Assembly: GCF_000764325.1 (NCBI RefSeq)
Contig: NZ_JMCG01000002.1
Span: 372,001-436,000, forward strand
Direction of reading: 5' to 3'
DNA length: 64,000 nucleotides
Source of the DNA: Vibrio navarrensis
Lineage (GTDB): Bacteria > Pseudomonadota > Gammaproteobacteria > Enterobacterales > Vibrionaceae
Numbering within the stretch: the stretch's first letter is position 1; every line of letters starts with the position of its first letter. The notes below the pieces were generated by a model that was given only the letters and a program-made list of their open reading frames with translations, had not been told where the DNA came from and ran no database searches. The position numbers were made by a program, and so were the translations under genes. Of the stretch, positions 28,018 through 37,574 are shown in pieces.

Positions 28018-28620
28018 CTAAAAAAGCTTGTGCCGCCCGAGGAGCGAATGAGACAAGGTTGTGCCATCCACCAACTCAAGCTCACCGCCAACAGGCACCC
28101 CGTGGGCAATACGGCTGGCGGTCACTTGATGCTCGCGGCATAACTCTGCAATGTAATGCGCAGTGGCCTCGCCTTCAACCGTTGGGTTAGTCGCCAAAAT
28201 CACTTCCGTGATGTCACCACGACGCAGACGATAATCCAGCACATCCAAGCCAATATCACTCGGGCCGATGCCATCTAAAGGCGATAGATGCCCCATCAGC
28301 ACAAAGTAGCGGCCAGAAAACTGCCCAGTGGCTTCTACGGCGGCGATATCTGCCGGGCTTTCCACCACGCACAATAAGCCGTTTTCCTGACGTTTTGGAT
28401 TGGTGCAGATGTTACACACTTCCTCTTCAGTAAAGGTTCGGCATTCGTTGCAGTGGCCGATTTCGGTCATCGCATGATTAAGGGCGTCTGCAAGCTGCAA
28501 TCCGCCTTTTCTGTCTCTCTGTAACAAATGAAAGGCCATACGCTGCGCCGACTTGGGGCCAACCCCAGGCAGGCAGCGTAAGGCCTCCATCAATTGTTCC
28601 AGCATATGACTGGTACGCAT
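28018..28620 (-). CDS. recR: recombination mediator RecR
   Basis: This 200-residue protein of the RecFOR pathway helps load RecA on gaps. The N-terminal helix-hairpin-helix ([20 protein letters not shown]), the four-cysteine zinc finger (CNECRTF, CNICTNP), the Toprim segment ([14 protein letters not shown]) and the C-terminal [18 protein letters not shown] are all present. It is last in apt-dnaX-ybaB-recR. Confidence 0.96.
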   Translation of the reverse strand: MRTSHMLEQLMEALRCLPGVGPKSAQRMAFHLLQRDRKGGLQLADALNHAMTEIGHCNECRTFTEEEVCNICTNPKRQENGLLCVVESPADIAAVEATGQFSGRYFVLMGHLSPLDGIGPSDIGLDVLDYRLRRGDITEVILATNPTVEGEATAHYIAELCREHQVTASRIAHGVPVGGELELVDGTTLSHSLLGRHKLF

Positions 28621-28636
28621 TGGCTAACCTTGTCGA

Positions 28637-28966
28637 TTAGAAAGGCATTTTCATGCCAGGTGGTAGTTGCATACCGCCAGTGATGCTTGCCATTTTCTCT
28701 TTTTGCGTCTCTTCAACACGGCGCGCCGCATCATTGAACGCAGCGGCGATCAAATCTTCCAGCATCTCTTTGTCGTCTTCCATCAAGCTTTCGTCGATGT
28801 CAACGCGGCGCACGCTGTGGCTACCTGTGATGGTGATTTTAACCAGGCCTGCGCCTGATTCACCCACCACTTCCATATTCGCGATTTCTTCTTGAAGCTT
28901 TTGCATGCGCTCTTGCATTTGCTGGGCCTGCTTCATTAGGTTGCCCATACCGCCTTTACCAAACAT
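28637..28966 (-). CDS. ybaB: YbaB/EbfC nucleoid-associated protein
   Basis: This 109-residue DNA-binding dimer has an N-terminal glycine/methionine-rich segment ([27 protein letters not shown]) and [17 protein letters not shown] with a C-terminal basic helix. The family binds DNA as a pincer-like dimer. Position between dnaX and recR is the standard one, 16 bases from recR. Confidence 0.95.
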   Translation of the reverse strand: MFGKGGMGNLMKQAQQMQERMQKLQEEIANMEVVGESGAGLVKITITGSHSVRRVDIDESLMEDDKEMLEDLIAAAFNDAARRVEETQKEKMASITGGMQLPPGMKMPF

Positions 28967-29041
28967 GTTTATCTCTCTGGTTGAATGAGGTGTTCACAAT
29001 GGATGGGGTCGAGAAAGCGATATTTCAACCCCGGGAATATT

Positions 29042-31156
29042 TTAGACAGGTCGAACGCTGTCTCTGTCCAGCTCCGCGCTAAATCGGCGCAAAATAAACT
29101 GCACGTTAGGATCTTCTTCTAGGCTGGTAAAAGCCTGCTGTAATTTCTGCTGATAGAGACGCTCACGCAGCTCCAAAGGTGTTTCACCTTGCTCGCCAAT
29201 CTCGACCGAAAGATGGCACTCTTCTCCCAGCACTCGATTGAGTGCGTGCAGCAACTCGTTTTGCGCCTTGTCGGTGTTCAAGTGTTGCTGATGCGGCCGC
29301 AGCGTCAAAGCGATAGTCGAGCCTTCTTTTTGGTAGACGGAATTGAGAGCAAGTTGCTCAACCAGTTTTGCCGTCTCCAATCGAGCAATAAGTCGCGCCC
29401 ATTCACTTTGTTCAAGGGATTGCGCAATCAGCTTTTCCGCCATCTCTGGCGTTTTTTCATGCTCAAGAGCGCGTTTGATTTCACTTGGCGTCAGCTCTTT
29501 CTGTTTTGGTTGCTGCGGTGTGAGGGTTGGACGCCACTGATAGGGCTCGTTGTCCGCCTCTACCACCGTTTCTATGGCCGCAGCTTTGCTTGGCGACATC
29601 GACATCGTGCCGGCGTTTTTCTGCGCGACGCGATCTAACACCGACTCTTTACTCGCCGATGTCGCGTTAGGCTTTTTTGCCCCACCACTTTGTTGTAAGC
29701 CTTTGCGCTGCGACCTCAGCTGATGGCGCAGCCCTGTGGCAGGAGTTGGCGCTGGAGATTCAGCAGGCGTTGGCATTTCCTGCACGTCGGGGTGATAAGG
29801 CGACTCATAGTGCTCTGGCGGCCTATCATCCGTAACGTCATCCATATAGTGCGCCGGCACATCATACTGCGCTGGCGGCGGTTGCATCGGCGGTGCAGAC
29901 GCTAAATAGCGTGATGGCTCAGGTTGCACATTGGGCTGACCACCGGTTACCTGTGCATTTTGGCTGGCTGGTGCGCTGGTCGATGCAGGTGCTTGAGCTT
30001 GCTCTACAGGCGCTGGAGCGGGCGAAGAAACTGGTGTGCTCTCGCTTGAAACCAGATTTATCTGCGCCGCTGTTGCCGGGCGAAATGCCATCATACGCAA
30101 CACAATCATTTCCATACAGATACGGCCGTTTGGCGCAAGCGGCAAGTCTTGCCGCCCTTTCAAGCTAATTTGATAAAAAAGCTGCACGTCTTGCGGCGAC
30201 AAACTGCGGCTCAATAGCTCAATTTTTTCCGCATCGGGCTGGCTTTTATCGAGCGTAGACGGTAATAGCTGATACATACCGACACGGTGCAACTGCGTCG
30301 CTAACTGCTGAAGTAGGCCGTCCCACTCAACGCCGTTTTGCGCCAGATACGCCACTTTTTCCATCGCGACTTGCGGCTGCTTGCTGCTGATGGCTTCCAG
30401 CAGATGAATGGCTTGGTCAGTATCGATGGTGCCGAGCATATGGCTGACAACGTCAGTGAGGATGTTGCCATTACCGAGCGCAATCGCTTGATCAGTTAAG
30501 CTCAGCGCATCACGCATACTGCCATCGGCAGCATGGGAAATCATGCCAAGTGCACGCGCTTCTGCCGTTACTTGCTCTTTGGCAAGGATCACATCCAACT
30601 GTTGGTGAATTGCATCAACGCTGATCGGTTTGAGGTGAAACTGCAAACAACGCGACAAAATCGTCACGGGCAGTTTTTGTGGATCGGTAGTTGCGAGTAA
30701 GAACTTCACATACTCCGGCGGCTCTTCCAGCGTTTTTAACAGCGCATTGAAGGAGTGACGCGAGAGCATGTGAACTTCGTCGATAAGATAGACTTTGAAT
30801 CGACCCCGTGCTGGCTTGTATTGCACGTTATCCAGCAGTTCACGAGTGTCTTCCACTTTAGTACGAGAAGCGGCATCAATCTCCAGCAGATCGACAAAAC
30901 GGCCTTGGTCAATCTCCTGACAAGTCGCACACTGGCCGCAAGGCTGTGAGGTAATGCCCGTTTCACAGTTCAATCCTTTGGCAAACAGTCGGCCAATCGT
31001 GGTTTTACCTACCCCGCGAGTCCCGCTAAAAAGGTAAGCGTGATGCAGACGATTGTGGGCAAGTGCATTTTCCAATGCGGTCAAAACATGACTCTGCCCA
31101 ACCACTTCCTTGAACTGACGCGGACGCCACTTTCGCGCTAAAGCTAAATAACTCAT
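29042..31156 (-). CDS. dnaX: DNA polymerase III subunit tau (and gamma by frameshift)
   Basis: This 704-residue clamp-loader ATPase has the Walker A GTRGVGKTT, a zinc module CGQCATCQE, the Walker B LIDEVHMLSRHSFNALLKTLEEPP and the sensor region TTDPQKLPVTILSRC. The C-terminal third, after a Pro/Ala-rich linker, holds the polymerase alpha- and DnaB-binding domains of tau. The A AAA AAG heptamer at 29672-29678, in frame, can shift ribosomes by -1 to a stop 2 codons later, giving the 496-residue gamma form. See the separate feature. It sits between apt and ybaB. Confidence 0.96.
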   Translation of the reverse strand: MSYLALARKWRPRQFKEVVGQSHVLTALENALAHNRLHHAYLFSGTRGVGKTTIGRLFAKGLNCETGITSQPCGQCATCQEIDQGRFVDLLEIDAASRTKVEDTRELLDNVQYKPARGRFKVYLIDEVHMLSRHSFNALLKTLEEPPEYVKFLLATTDPQKLPVTILSRCLQFHLKPISVDAIHQQLDVILAKEQVTAEARALGMISHAADGSMRDALSLTDQAIALGNGNILTDVVSHMLGTIDTDQAIHLLEAISSKQPQVAMEKVAYLAQNGVEWDGLLQQLATQLHRVGMYQLLPSTLDKSQPDAEKIELLSRSLSPQDVQLFYQISLKGRQDLPLAPNGRICMEMIVLRMMAFRPATAAQINLVSSESTPVSSPAPAPVEQAQAPASTSAPASQNAQVTGGQPNVQPEPSRYLASAPPMQPPPAQYDVPAHYMDDVTDDRPPEHYESPYHPDVQEMPTPAESPAPTPATGLRHQLRSQRKGLQQSGGAKKPNATSASKESVLDRVAQKNAGTMSMSPSKAAAIETVVEADNEPYQWRPTLTPQQPKQKELTPSEIKRALEHEKTPEMAEKLIAQSLEQSEWARLIARLETAKLVEQLALNSVYQKEGSTIALTLRPHQQHLNTDKAQNELLHALNRVLGEECHLSVEIGEQGETPLELRERLYQQKLQQAFTSLEEDPNVQFILRRFSAELDRDSVRPV
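29667..29678 (-). promoter_or_regulatory. dnaX programmed -1 frameshift heptamer and gamma stop codon
   Basis: In the dnaX frame, GC[A AAA AAG] at 29678-29672 is the heptamer that E. coli uses. After -1 slippage the next codons are GCC and TAA (29669-29667). A downstream stem (CTAAC with GTTAG, GAC with GTC) could stimulate shifting. No strong internal Shine-Dalgarno upstream was found. Confidence 0.8.
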
Positions 31157-31164
31157 TGACTTAA

Positions 31165-31710
31165 TTAGTGTCCTTCGAATTCACAGATGCTGTAAACGTT
31201 AAGACCTAGACCTTCTAGACGTTTATCACCACCAATCTCTGGCAGGTTGATAACAAAAGCAGCGTGTTCGACCACACCACCTAGTTGGCGGATAAGTTTC
31301 GTCGTTGCTTCAATGGTACCGCCAGTAGCCAGAAGGTCATCAACCACCAAAACTTTATCACCTGCGCTGATCGCATCAACGTGAATTTCCAGCGTATCAA
31401 CGCCATACTCGAGCTCGTAGGATTGAGCCAGTGTCGCGCGCGGCAGTTTACCTGGCTTACGCACAGGGACAAAACCGACGCCCAGTTGCAACGCAAGTGG
31501 CGCACCAAACAGGAAACCACGCGCTTCAGTGCCGACCACTTTGGTAAAGCCCATCTCTTTATATTTGTCGACCAGCAGTTGAATGGTCGCTTGGTAGGCC
31601 GCGGCGTCTTCCAGCAGACTGGTCACGTCGCGAAAGAGAATCCCCGGTTTTGGGTAGTCCTGAATGCTTTTTATACTGGCTTTGATCTGTGAAATTGTGT
31701 TGGTAGTCAT
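31165..31710 (-). CDS. apt: adenine phosphoribosyltransferase
   Basis: This 181-residue salvage enzyme joins adenine with PRPP to give AMP. The PRPP loop [13 protein letters not shown], plus [14 protein letters not shown] near the N-terminus and [11 protein letters not shown], identify it. The stop codon is 8 bases before dnaX, so they are likely cotranscribed. A terminator of ybaN lies upstream, so apt must have its own promoter in 31711-31826. Together with the deaminase it competes for adenine. Confidence 0.96.
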   Translation of the reverse strand: MTTNTISQIKASIKSIQDYPKPGILFRDVTSLLEDAAAYQATIQLLVDKYKEMGFTKVVGTEARGFLFGAPLALQLGVGFVPVRKPGKLPRATLAQSYELEYGVDTLEIHVDAISAGDKVLVVDDLLATGGTIEATTKLIRQLGGVVEHAAFVINLPEIGGDKRLEGLGLNVYSICEFEGH

Positions 31711-31825
31711 AATATCGATTTACTTAAGATTGGCTCACCGCCCTCTATTGTTATCACGCTATTATGAGGGCAAGGAACGGGTGGTTCTTGTCGTTATAGG
31801 GCTGACATCGAAAGTCCATAACGCT

Positions 31826-31857
31826 AAAAAAACAAACGCCCACTCGAAGAGCGGGCA
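31826..31857 (-). terminator. ybaN terminator
   Basis: On the minus strand GCCCGCTC pairs with GAGTGGGC around a 3-base loop (one mismatch), followed by GTTTGTTTTTTT. Confidence 0.7.
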
Positions 31858-31874
31858 CACTTTTCTTCCCAATT

Positions 31875-32267
31875 CTAGTCACTTTCCCTGCACTCATCAA
31901 CCGAACCAATCACAGGGAGACGTACAAAAATGCTAAGCAAAACGATTAACCCGCACATCAGCGCAATTTTCAGCCAGAGAAACGGGGCGAACCAAATGGA
32001 CAAAGCAAAACTGATAAGGATAAATAGCGCACCACGTTTTTTCACCTGTGGAGTCACAGCTCGGTGTTGCTGCCAGTTGGTCAATATCGGGCCAAACGTT
32101 TTGTGGCTATGTAACCAATGATGGAATCGTGGACTAGAACGCAGAAAACAAGCGCTGGCTAGCAAGATAAACGGAGTAGTAGGTAAAAGCGGTAAAACAA
32201 TACCGGCAATGCCTAAGCATAAACTGAGCCCACCAACGATATTAAGCAGAAAACGGCGAATACGAAT
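31875..32267 (-). CDS. YbaN-family (DUF454) inner-membrane protein with non-AUG start
   Basis: The 130-residue frame aligns with E. coli YbaN: RRFLLNIVGGLSLCLG, GIVLPLLPTTPFILLAS, then FLRSSPRFHHWLHSHK and two more membrane helices. No ATG, GTG or TTG lies in frame before the first helix. The first TTG (32165) would delete it. GGAG at 32277-32274 is 6 bases before an ATT (32267) and 3 before an ATC, so the start is probably ATT, as in infC. It follows the 43-residue gene by 15 bases. Role unknown. Confidence 0.75.
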   Translation of the reverse strand: MRIRRFLLNIVGGLSLCLGIAGIVLPLLPTTPFILLASACFLRSSPRFHHWLHSHKTFGPILTNWQQHRAVTPQVKKRGALFILISFALSIWFAPFLWLKIALMCGLIVLLSIFVRLPVIGSVDECRESD

Positions 32268-32282
32268 GATGGACTCCAGTAT

Positions 32283-32414
32283 TTAAAAACCAGCGTAACC
32301 GTTAAAAACACGTAGCCAGGTTAAGGTTGCAGGTAGGGTTGGAATTAAAAGCACCGCGATAAAACCAAGGAAATAAAAAAGGTTGTACGGTTCTTTGAAG
32401 TCTTCGTTTGCCAT
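32283..32414 (-). CDS. 43-residue small membrane protein
   Basis: This small frame reads MANEDFKEPYNLFYFLGF, then a hydrophobic helix (IAVLLIPTLPATL) and ends NGYAGF. It is a single-span membrane protein with a short charged N-terminus. Its stop is 15 bases before the ybaN start, so the pair is probably translated together, and that could explain the weak ybaN start. GAAGAG lies about 10 bases upstream of the ATG. Family not recognised. Confidence 0.6.
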   Translation of the reverse strand: MANEDFKEPYNLFYFLGFIAVLLIPTLPATLTWLRVFNGYAGF

Positions 32415-32597
32415 GATGTCACTACTCTTCACTAGATAACTTTACTTTTGCTCACTGGTTAACCCGCGGTTACCAAAGTGGCTTATTATTGTTGCTCGGC
32501 AACTATACAGCAAAGGCAGCCAACCAAACACCGAAGAAAAGTAAGGTTAAACGACAAACGTGACTGACACCATCACGTTTGTCATTCTGATAAAGAG

Positions 32598-33695
32598 TTA
32601 GTTTTTGCGCATCATCGTCAGACTAAAACTGGATGTTCCCAAACAGCCCAAAGTCAACTGGCCTGCGCTGTGAATTGCCAAGTCCCGAGTAACGAAGTTA
32701 GCTAAGCAGCCATGACCTAGCTTCTTACCTGCCGAAATATGCTGTTTGCTGTATCCGTTTGACCACACGCTATCTAGCCCAGCAGGAAGCAAAGAAACCG
32801 TCCCGTCGGTGAGATCGGCAATACCAAACAGAGCATTGATAGGTTCGGCGCACTCAGAATAGCGAATGCCTTTTTCAAGAACATCAGCGATGTCTTTCAG
32901 ATCGGCGTTAAAGCTTTTCAGATGGCGCAGGTAGTCGTCAAACAGAGCACGTATTAGCAAGGTACTGGCAGCACCGCCCTGCTCTACCGAGGATGAATCG
33001 ACCAAGTAAAACGCAAACTGTCCGCTCATCAGCCAACGATAGTCGAAAATGAGCGGCATCATGTCGGCAGATTGCAACAGCTTATAAGAACATTTCCAAT
33101 CACCCAACGAGGTGTCTCTCTCCGGCAACAAAGCATGAAGCAAGTCTTTTGCCGCACTGGGATTGTCTTGCAAGTAGCTCAGGTGCCAATGCAGCTCTTG
33201 TTCATCCGGCAGTTGCCCACCGTCATCAACACGAAACCACTGACTGGAAAAATCTCGTTGATCGGCAATATGATGAAAAGAATCTTCCAAGGTATTTTCA
33301 ATAGCTTGGGCTAGATGGCTATAATTACCAATCGGTTTGGGCAGAAAATCTTTGATGCCATAGCGAAGCGCTTTGGCCACATCCGACATTTCTTCGGTCG
33401 CAGACACGACGATCAGAGGCAGTGATGGGTATTCCAAACTCACTTCCTCTACAAATTCAATGCCGTCTAACACTGGCATGGACAGGTCACAAAGGATCAC
33501 GTCCGGATCGTGCTCACGCAGCAGTTGCAGCGCTTGCAATCCATTTTCCGACTCAACAACCTTGTACCCTAACCCAGCCAAATACGCACTGGTGATACGA
33601 CGGAAGATGGGATCATCGTCAACGAGCATGATCTGTGTTGACGTTGCTGCTTCCCTTGCCGAGGTCATTGCCGTTTGACTGTGAGTCTTGTACAT
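32598..33695 (-). CDS. rssB: RssB-like response regulator, adaptor for RpoS turnover
   Basis: This protein of 365 residues (from ATG 33695, chosen for GAGGTGA upstream; a GTG or ATG at 33713 is also possible) has a receiver domain with VDDDP and the Asp in VILCDLSMPV. The segment IVVSATEEMSDVAKALRYGIKDFLPKP mirrors E. coli RssB closely. The C-terminal domain is PP2C-like (LAFYLVDSSS, LLIRALFDDYL, LLPAGLDSVW) without the metal-binding residues expected of an active phosphatase. RssB delivers RpoS to ClpXP. It is divergent from aphB. Confidence 0.85.
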   Translation of the reverse strand: MYKTHSQTAMTSAREAATSTQIMLVDDDPIFRRITSAYLAGLGYKVVESENGLQALQLLREHDPDVILCDLSMPVLDGIEFVEEVSLEYPSLPLIVVSATEEMSDVAKALRYGIKDFLPKPIGNYSHLAQAIENTLEDSFHHIADQRDFSSQWFRVDDGGQLPDEQELHWHLSYLQDNPSAAKDLLHALLPERDTSLGDWKCSYKLLQSADMMPLIFDYRWLMSGQFAFYLVDSSSVEQGGAASTLLIRALFDDYLRHLKSFNADLKDIADVLEKGIRYSECAEPINALFGIADLTDGTVSLLPAGLDSVWSNGYSKQHISAGKKLGHGCLANFVTRDLAIHSAGQLTLGCLGTSSFSLTMMRKN

Positions 33696-33973
33696 ATGCT
33701 TCACCTCACGCACTCAGTCAAAGTAGTTAACGATTTTTTATTATTGTATTGGGTAATTGAACAATGCGATTTCGCTCCCTGCGAACATCCCAATTGCGTT
33801 GTTTAAAAGTTAGCTGTTAAAGGCGATTTATACAAATGTTCCACGGTATATCAGCACTTCCTACTAGATATATGGGAAACGCTAAACAGTGCGACATGTT
33901 GACATGAAGCAAGCTTTGATTGCAAAGTTAGCGCTAAATTAGGCCTCTTTGGTAAATCGATGTGTCAGGAAAT

Positions 33974-34861
33974 ATGAAACTAGATGATCTAAACCTATTT
34001 CGATTAGTAGTCGAAAATGGGAGCTATACCGCAACTTCGCGCAAAACCATGATTCCCGTGGCGACCATTACCCGACGCATTCAAGCCCTAGAAGACTCCG
34101 TAAATTTACGCCTGCTCAATCGACACGCGCGTAAACTGTCTCTGACTGAGGCGGGGGAGCGCTTCTTCCATGAATGCTCACCGTTACTGCAACGGCTCAT
34201 GAGCGCAGCGGAAGAGATCACAGATGAATGCCGCGGTGCATCAGGGAAGATCAAAATCTCAACCCCATACAATCTGACCAAACGCATGATGATGCCGATG
34301 CTAAACGGCTTCATGCACAAGTACCCCGATATCAATATAGAACTGACGACGGAAAACAATGCTGATCAGCTTGACCCAACCGAATGGGATGTCATTTTTC
34401 GCGTCGGCCCACAACGTGACTCCAGCTTGATTGCGCGCAAAATCGGCGAAGTCAAAGACATTTTAGTCGCCAGCCCAGCGTATCTGAGTAACCATCCTGC
34501 TCCGACTCATGCGGAAGATCTGCACTACCACTCGCTGTTAAAAGGCCACCCTTTGATGAAATGGTCGCTAAGCAATAGTAAAGGCGAGACGGTGATTAAC
34601 GTCGACAGAGGACGCTTTCAAGCCAATGCGCTCAATGTAGTACGCAGCGCTTGTTCTGAAGGTTTGGGCATTACTTTGATGCCGGATGTGATGATCCGTG
34701 AATACATCGCCAATGGCAGTCTGGTACGTATCCTGCCCGATTGGAGCGCAAACCCACGCGACATTTACATGCTGTATAACCATAAAGATCATCTGCCAGA
34801 GAAGGTGCGCCTGTTTATTGATTACGTGATTGTCTACGACCTGCACGAGTACAGGAACTGA
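33974..34861 (+). CDS. aphB: LysR-family regulator AphB
   Basis: The 295-residue protein starts MKLDDLNLFRLVVENGSYTA and continues TSRKTMIPVATITRRIQALE, matching V. cholerae AphB, the activator of tcpPH that senses oxygen and pH. The winged HTH is at residues 1-60 and the effector-binding domain follows. GTG 33962 opens the same frame earlier, but ATG 33974 with AGGA in front is right. AphB is known as a virulence and acid-response regulator in vibrios. It is divergent from rssB, which suggests shared control in the 260-base gap. Confidence 0.93.
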   Translation: MKLDDLNLFRLVVENGSYTATSRKTMIPVATITRRIQALEDSVNLRLLNRHARKLSLTEAGERFFHECSPLLQRLMSAAEEITDECRGASGKIKISTPYNLTKRMMMPMLNGFMHKYPDINIELTTENNADQLDPTEWDVIFRVGPQRDSSLIARKIGEVKDILVASPAYLSNHPAPTHAEDLHYHSLLKGHPLMKWSLSNSKGETVINVDRGRFQANALNVVRSACSEGLGITLMPDVMIREYIANGSLVRILPDWSANPRDIYMLYNHKDHLPEKVRLFIDYVIVYDLHEYRN

Positions 34862-34865
34862 AAGC

Positions 34866-34895
34866 AAAAAACCAGAGCCGCGGCTCTGGTTTTTC
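34866..34895. terminator. bidirectional terminator between aphB and purF
   Basis: ACCAGAGCCG and CGGCTCTGGT form a perfect 10-bp palindrome flanked by A and T runs. It serves both convergent genes. Confidence 0.85.
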
Positions 34896-34915
34896 ATTGT
34901 GTACGACGTTGAACG

Positions 34916-36430
34916 TTACGCTTCTTCGTTGTGCAGCTCTAGGTTGGCTAAGTCCTGCTGAATTTCACGCTGCAATTTCGCATCATCGTTGCGCAGTGAA
35001 TCAAGAAAATCGAGATACTGCTGGTCAATATCACCCGTCACGTACTCACCATTAAAAACCGAGGTATCGAACTGGGTAATGTCTGGGTTGCCCATACCAA
35101 CGGCGTCCACCAAATCTTCCAATTTCTGGAAAATCAACGCATCAGCACCGATCAGCTTACAGATGGTTTCGTTGTCGCGTCCGTGCGCAATCAATTCGTT
35201 AGCACTTGGCATATCAATGCCATAGACGTTCGGGAAACGCACTTCTGGCGCCGCGGAAACGATGTACACTTTCTTTGCGCCGGAATCACGCGCCATTTCG
35301 ATAATCTGCTCAGAGGTGGTGCCACGCACGATAGAGTCATCAACCAGCAACACGTTTTTGTCTTTAAACTCAGAACGTATGGCATTGAGCTTGCGGCGTA
35401 CCGATTTCTTGCGCAGTTGCTGACCTGGCATGATGAAAGTACGGCCGACGTAGCGGTTCTTCACAAAACCTTGGCGGTATGGAATATCAATCGCTTGGGC
35501 GATTTGCAGGGCGATGTCGCAAGACGTCTCTGGGATAGGGATCACCACATCGATATCGAGATCGGCATACTCTTCCTTAATGCGCTCGCCAAGTTTTTTA
35601 CCCATCTCAACGCGTGCACTGTAAACCGAAATCTTATCGATAAAAGAGTCCGGACGGGCAAAGTAAACAAATTCAAAAATACATGGATTGAGTTTCGGGT
35701 TATCGGCGCACTGTTTCGAGAACAGTTGTCCATCGAAGGTGACATAAATTGCTTCACCCGGAGCCACATCACGCAGGAAGTCAAAACCCACCGCATCAAG
35801 CGCAACCGATTCAGAAGCCACCATGTATTCCGTCTGGCCGTTTTCTTCACGCTTACCCAAGCAAAGTGGGCGAATGCCATGCGGGTCACGAAAAGCCACC
35901 ATTCCGTGGCCAATAATCATCGCCGTCACCGCATAAGCACCGCGAATAGTACGATGAACATTGGTGATGGCGCGGAAAACATCTTCTGCCGTCACATTGC
36001 CTTTGACGGTATCAATTTCGTGTGCCAGCACATTGAGCAGAACTTCCGAATCCGAGGTGGTGTTGATGTGGCGACGGTCTTTTTCAAACAGTTTTTGACG
36101 AACTTCATGCGCATTAGTCAAATTGCCATTGTGCGCCAAACAAATGCCAAAAGGCGAATTAACGTAAAATGGCTGAGCTTCCGAGGCACTAGAACTGCCT
36201 GCTGTCGGATAACGTACATGGCCGATACCAACGTTTCCTTGTAGACGCTGCATGTGTTTTGCTTCAAAAACATCTTTCACCAGGCCGTTTGCTTTACGCA
36301 GACGAAAACGATTGCTTTCTATGGTACAAATACCAGCGGCATCTTGGCCACGATGCTGTAACACTGTTAACGCGTCATAAATTGACTGGTTTACAGGGGT
36401 TGTGCCCACGATTCCAACAATACCACACAT
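34916..36430 (-). CDS. purF: amidophosphoribosyltransferase
   Basis: This 504-residue first enzyme of purine synthesis makes phosphoribosylamine from PRPP and glutamine. The N-terminal nucleophile Cys follows Met (MCGIVGIVG). Glutaminase motifs ([19 protein letters not shown]) and the PRPP loop ([14 protein letters not shown]) are present. It follows cvpA by 33 bases and is probably repressed by PurR at the cvpA promoter. Confidence 0.97.
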   Translation of the reverse strand: MCGIVGIVGTTPVNQSIYDALTVLQHRGQDAAGICTIESNRFRLRKANGLVKDVFEAKHMQRLQGNVGIGHVRYPTAGSSSASEAQPFYVNSPFGICLAHNGNLTNAHEVRQKLFEKDRRHINTTSDSEVLLNVLAHEIDTVKGNVTAEDVFRAITNVHRTIRGAYAVTAMIIGHGMVAFRDPHGIRPLCLGKREENGQTEYMVASESVALDAVGFDFLRDVAPGEAIYVTFDGQLFSKQCADNPKLNPCIFEFVYFARPDSFIDKISVYSARVEMGKKLGERIKEEYADLDIDVVIPIPETSCDIALQIAQAIDIPYRQGFVKNRYVGRTFIMPGQQLRKKSVRRKLNAIRSEFKDKNVLLVDDSIVRGTTSEQIIEMARDSGAKKVYIVSAAPEVRFPNVYGIDMPSANELIAHGRDNETICKLIGADALIFQKLEDLVDAVGMGNPDITQFDTSVFNGEYVTGDIDQQYLDFLDSLRNDDAKLQREIQQDLANLELHNEEA

Positions 36431-36463
36431 GTCCTAATCCTCGATTTGCGACAGTTGCTGGCA

Positions 36464-36958
36464 CTATTTGAGAGTGCCAGACAAAAAACTTGATGTTGCT
36501 TGTAAATGCTCGAAGAAGGGAGCGATGATGCGGCTGAATTCGGGAACCAACTGCGAACTCTTCCACCACTCCGAGCTTGGGAATGCAGTAAACGCATCCA
36601 TAAAAAACAGCACTGCAGAGACGATCAGCACTCCACGTAAACCACCAAACACCACACCGAGAATCCGGTCGGTACCTGACAGCCCTGTTTTTTGTACCAG
36701 TTGAGCAATCACATAATTGACGACTGCACCAACGACTAAGGTCGCGACAAACAGTGCCGCTATCGCAGCTCCGTTGCGAAACATGTCGTCTTCGATGTTG
36801 GTAAAATACACCGCAAGTTTGGTGTAGTAGTTACTGGAGATAAAAAAGGCTCCAAACCAAATCACCAACGACAATGCCTCTTTGGCAAAACCGCGAACTA
36901 AACTGATCAGAGCTGAAAATCCGATCACCCCTAAAATGACAAAATCTAACCAATTCAT
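36464..36958 (-). CDS. cvpA: CvpA family membrane protein
   Basis: This 164-residue inner-membrane protein has four hydrophobic segments (MNWLDFVILGVIGFSALISL, SLVIWFGAFFIS, AALFVATLVVGAVVNYVIA, GVLIVSAVLFFMDAF) and the conserved DRILGVVFGGLRG. It was named from colicin V production in E. coli. The physiological role is debated. It is first in cvpA-purF, and a PurR box lies just upstream. Confidence 0.95.
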   Translation of the reverse strand: MNWLDFVILGVIGFSALISLVRGFAKEALSLVIWFGAFFISSNYYTKLAVYFTNIEDDMFRNGAAIAALFVATLVVGAVVNYVIAQLVQKTGLSGTDRILGVVFGGLRGVLIVSAVLFFMDAFTAFPSSEWWKSSQLVPEFSRIIAPFFEHLQATSSFLSGTLK

Positions 36959-37005
36959 TTTTTCTTCATCTTAAGTTGGCGCGCATTTTAACAGAAAAAA
37001 TGCTG

Positions 37006-37021
37006 ACGCAAACGTTTTCTT
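37006..37021 (-). promoter_or_regulatory. PurR operator of cvpA-purF
   Basis: ACGCAAACGTTTTCTT matches the PurR operator of the E. coli cvpA-purF promoter. It lies about 50 bases upstream of the cvpA start codon, overlapping the end of dedD. Confidence 0.85.
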
Positions 37022-37574
37022 ATGGGTTTAATGGTCTAAATTTGAGCAACTGACCTTTCGAACCGGTAATTTTTTCCAATTCTAGGATCTGTCGCTCCAG
37101 TTTACTTTTTGAAACATCTGGACCGATGACAACGCGGGTAAAACCGTTTTCTTGGATGGTGTGCGCTTGATAACCACGCTTTTGCAGATCCTTCACCATG
37201 TTCTGAGCATTTTCGGCATTACGCAGCGCCATCAATTGAATAATCCAGCCGGAGTCCTGATAGCTGTTTTTCTCTTCAACCAGTTGAACGGCAACGGCGA
37301 CTTCCTCTTTGCTCGGCTTATCTTTACTCGCAGAGCCATCCTTTGACGCCACCGTGGTCACAACAGGTGACTCCGGCAGGGCCATGGTGTCTTCGACAGG
37401 TTCAAGGATCTCAAAGTTTTCCACTTCGCTGTCGAGCTCTGGCTTAATCGGGATAGTGGCAAACTCTTCTCGGTAGTGCAGTTTTTCTCCATCCAACACA
37501 TCCGGTAGAATAATCACCCCAATCGCCACCAAAATGATGGTTCCGACCAGCCGACTTTGAAACTTACTTGCCAT
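37020..37574 (-). CDS. dedD: DedD, SPOR-domain division protein
   Basis: This 184-residue bitopic protein has one TM helix near the N-terminus (LVGTIILVAIGVIILPDVLD), a charged linker, and a C-terminal SPOR domain (about 107-184; SGWIIQLMALRNAENAQNMV) that binds denuded peptidoglycan at the septum. It is one base from folC and precedes cvpA, as in E. coli. The stop overlaps the PurR operator. Confidence 0.92.
   Translation of the reverse strand: MASKFQSRLVGTIILVAIGVIILPDVLDGEKLHYREEFATIPIKPELDSEVENFEILEPVEDTMALPESPVVTTVASKDGSASKDKPSKEEVAVAVQLVEEKNSYQDSGWIIQLMALRNAENAQNMVKDLQKRGYQAHTIQENGFTRVVIGPDVSKSKLERQILELEKITGSKGQLLKFRPLNP

Noticed and set aside
35183..36244. 353-codon plus-strand frame over purF
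   Set aside because: It is antisense to a certain purF gene and resembles no family.
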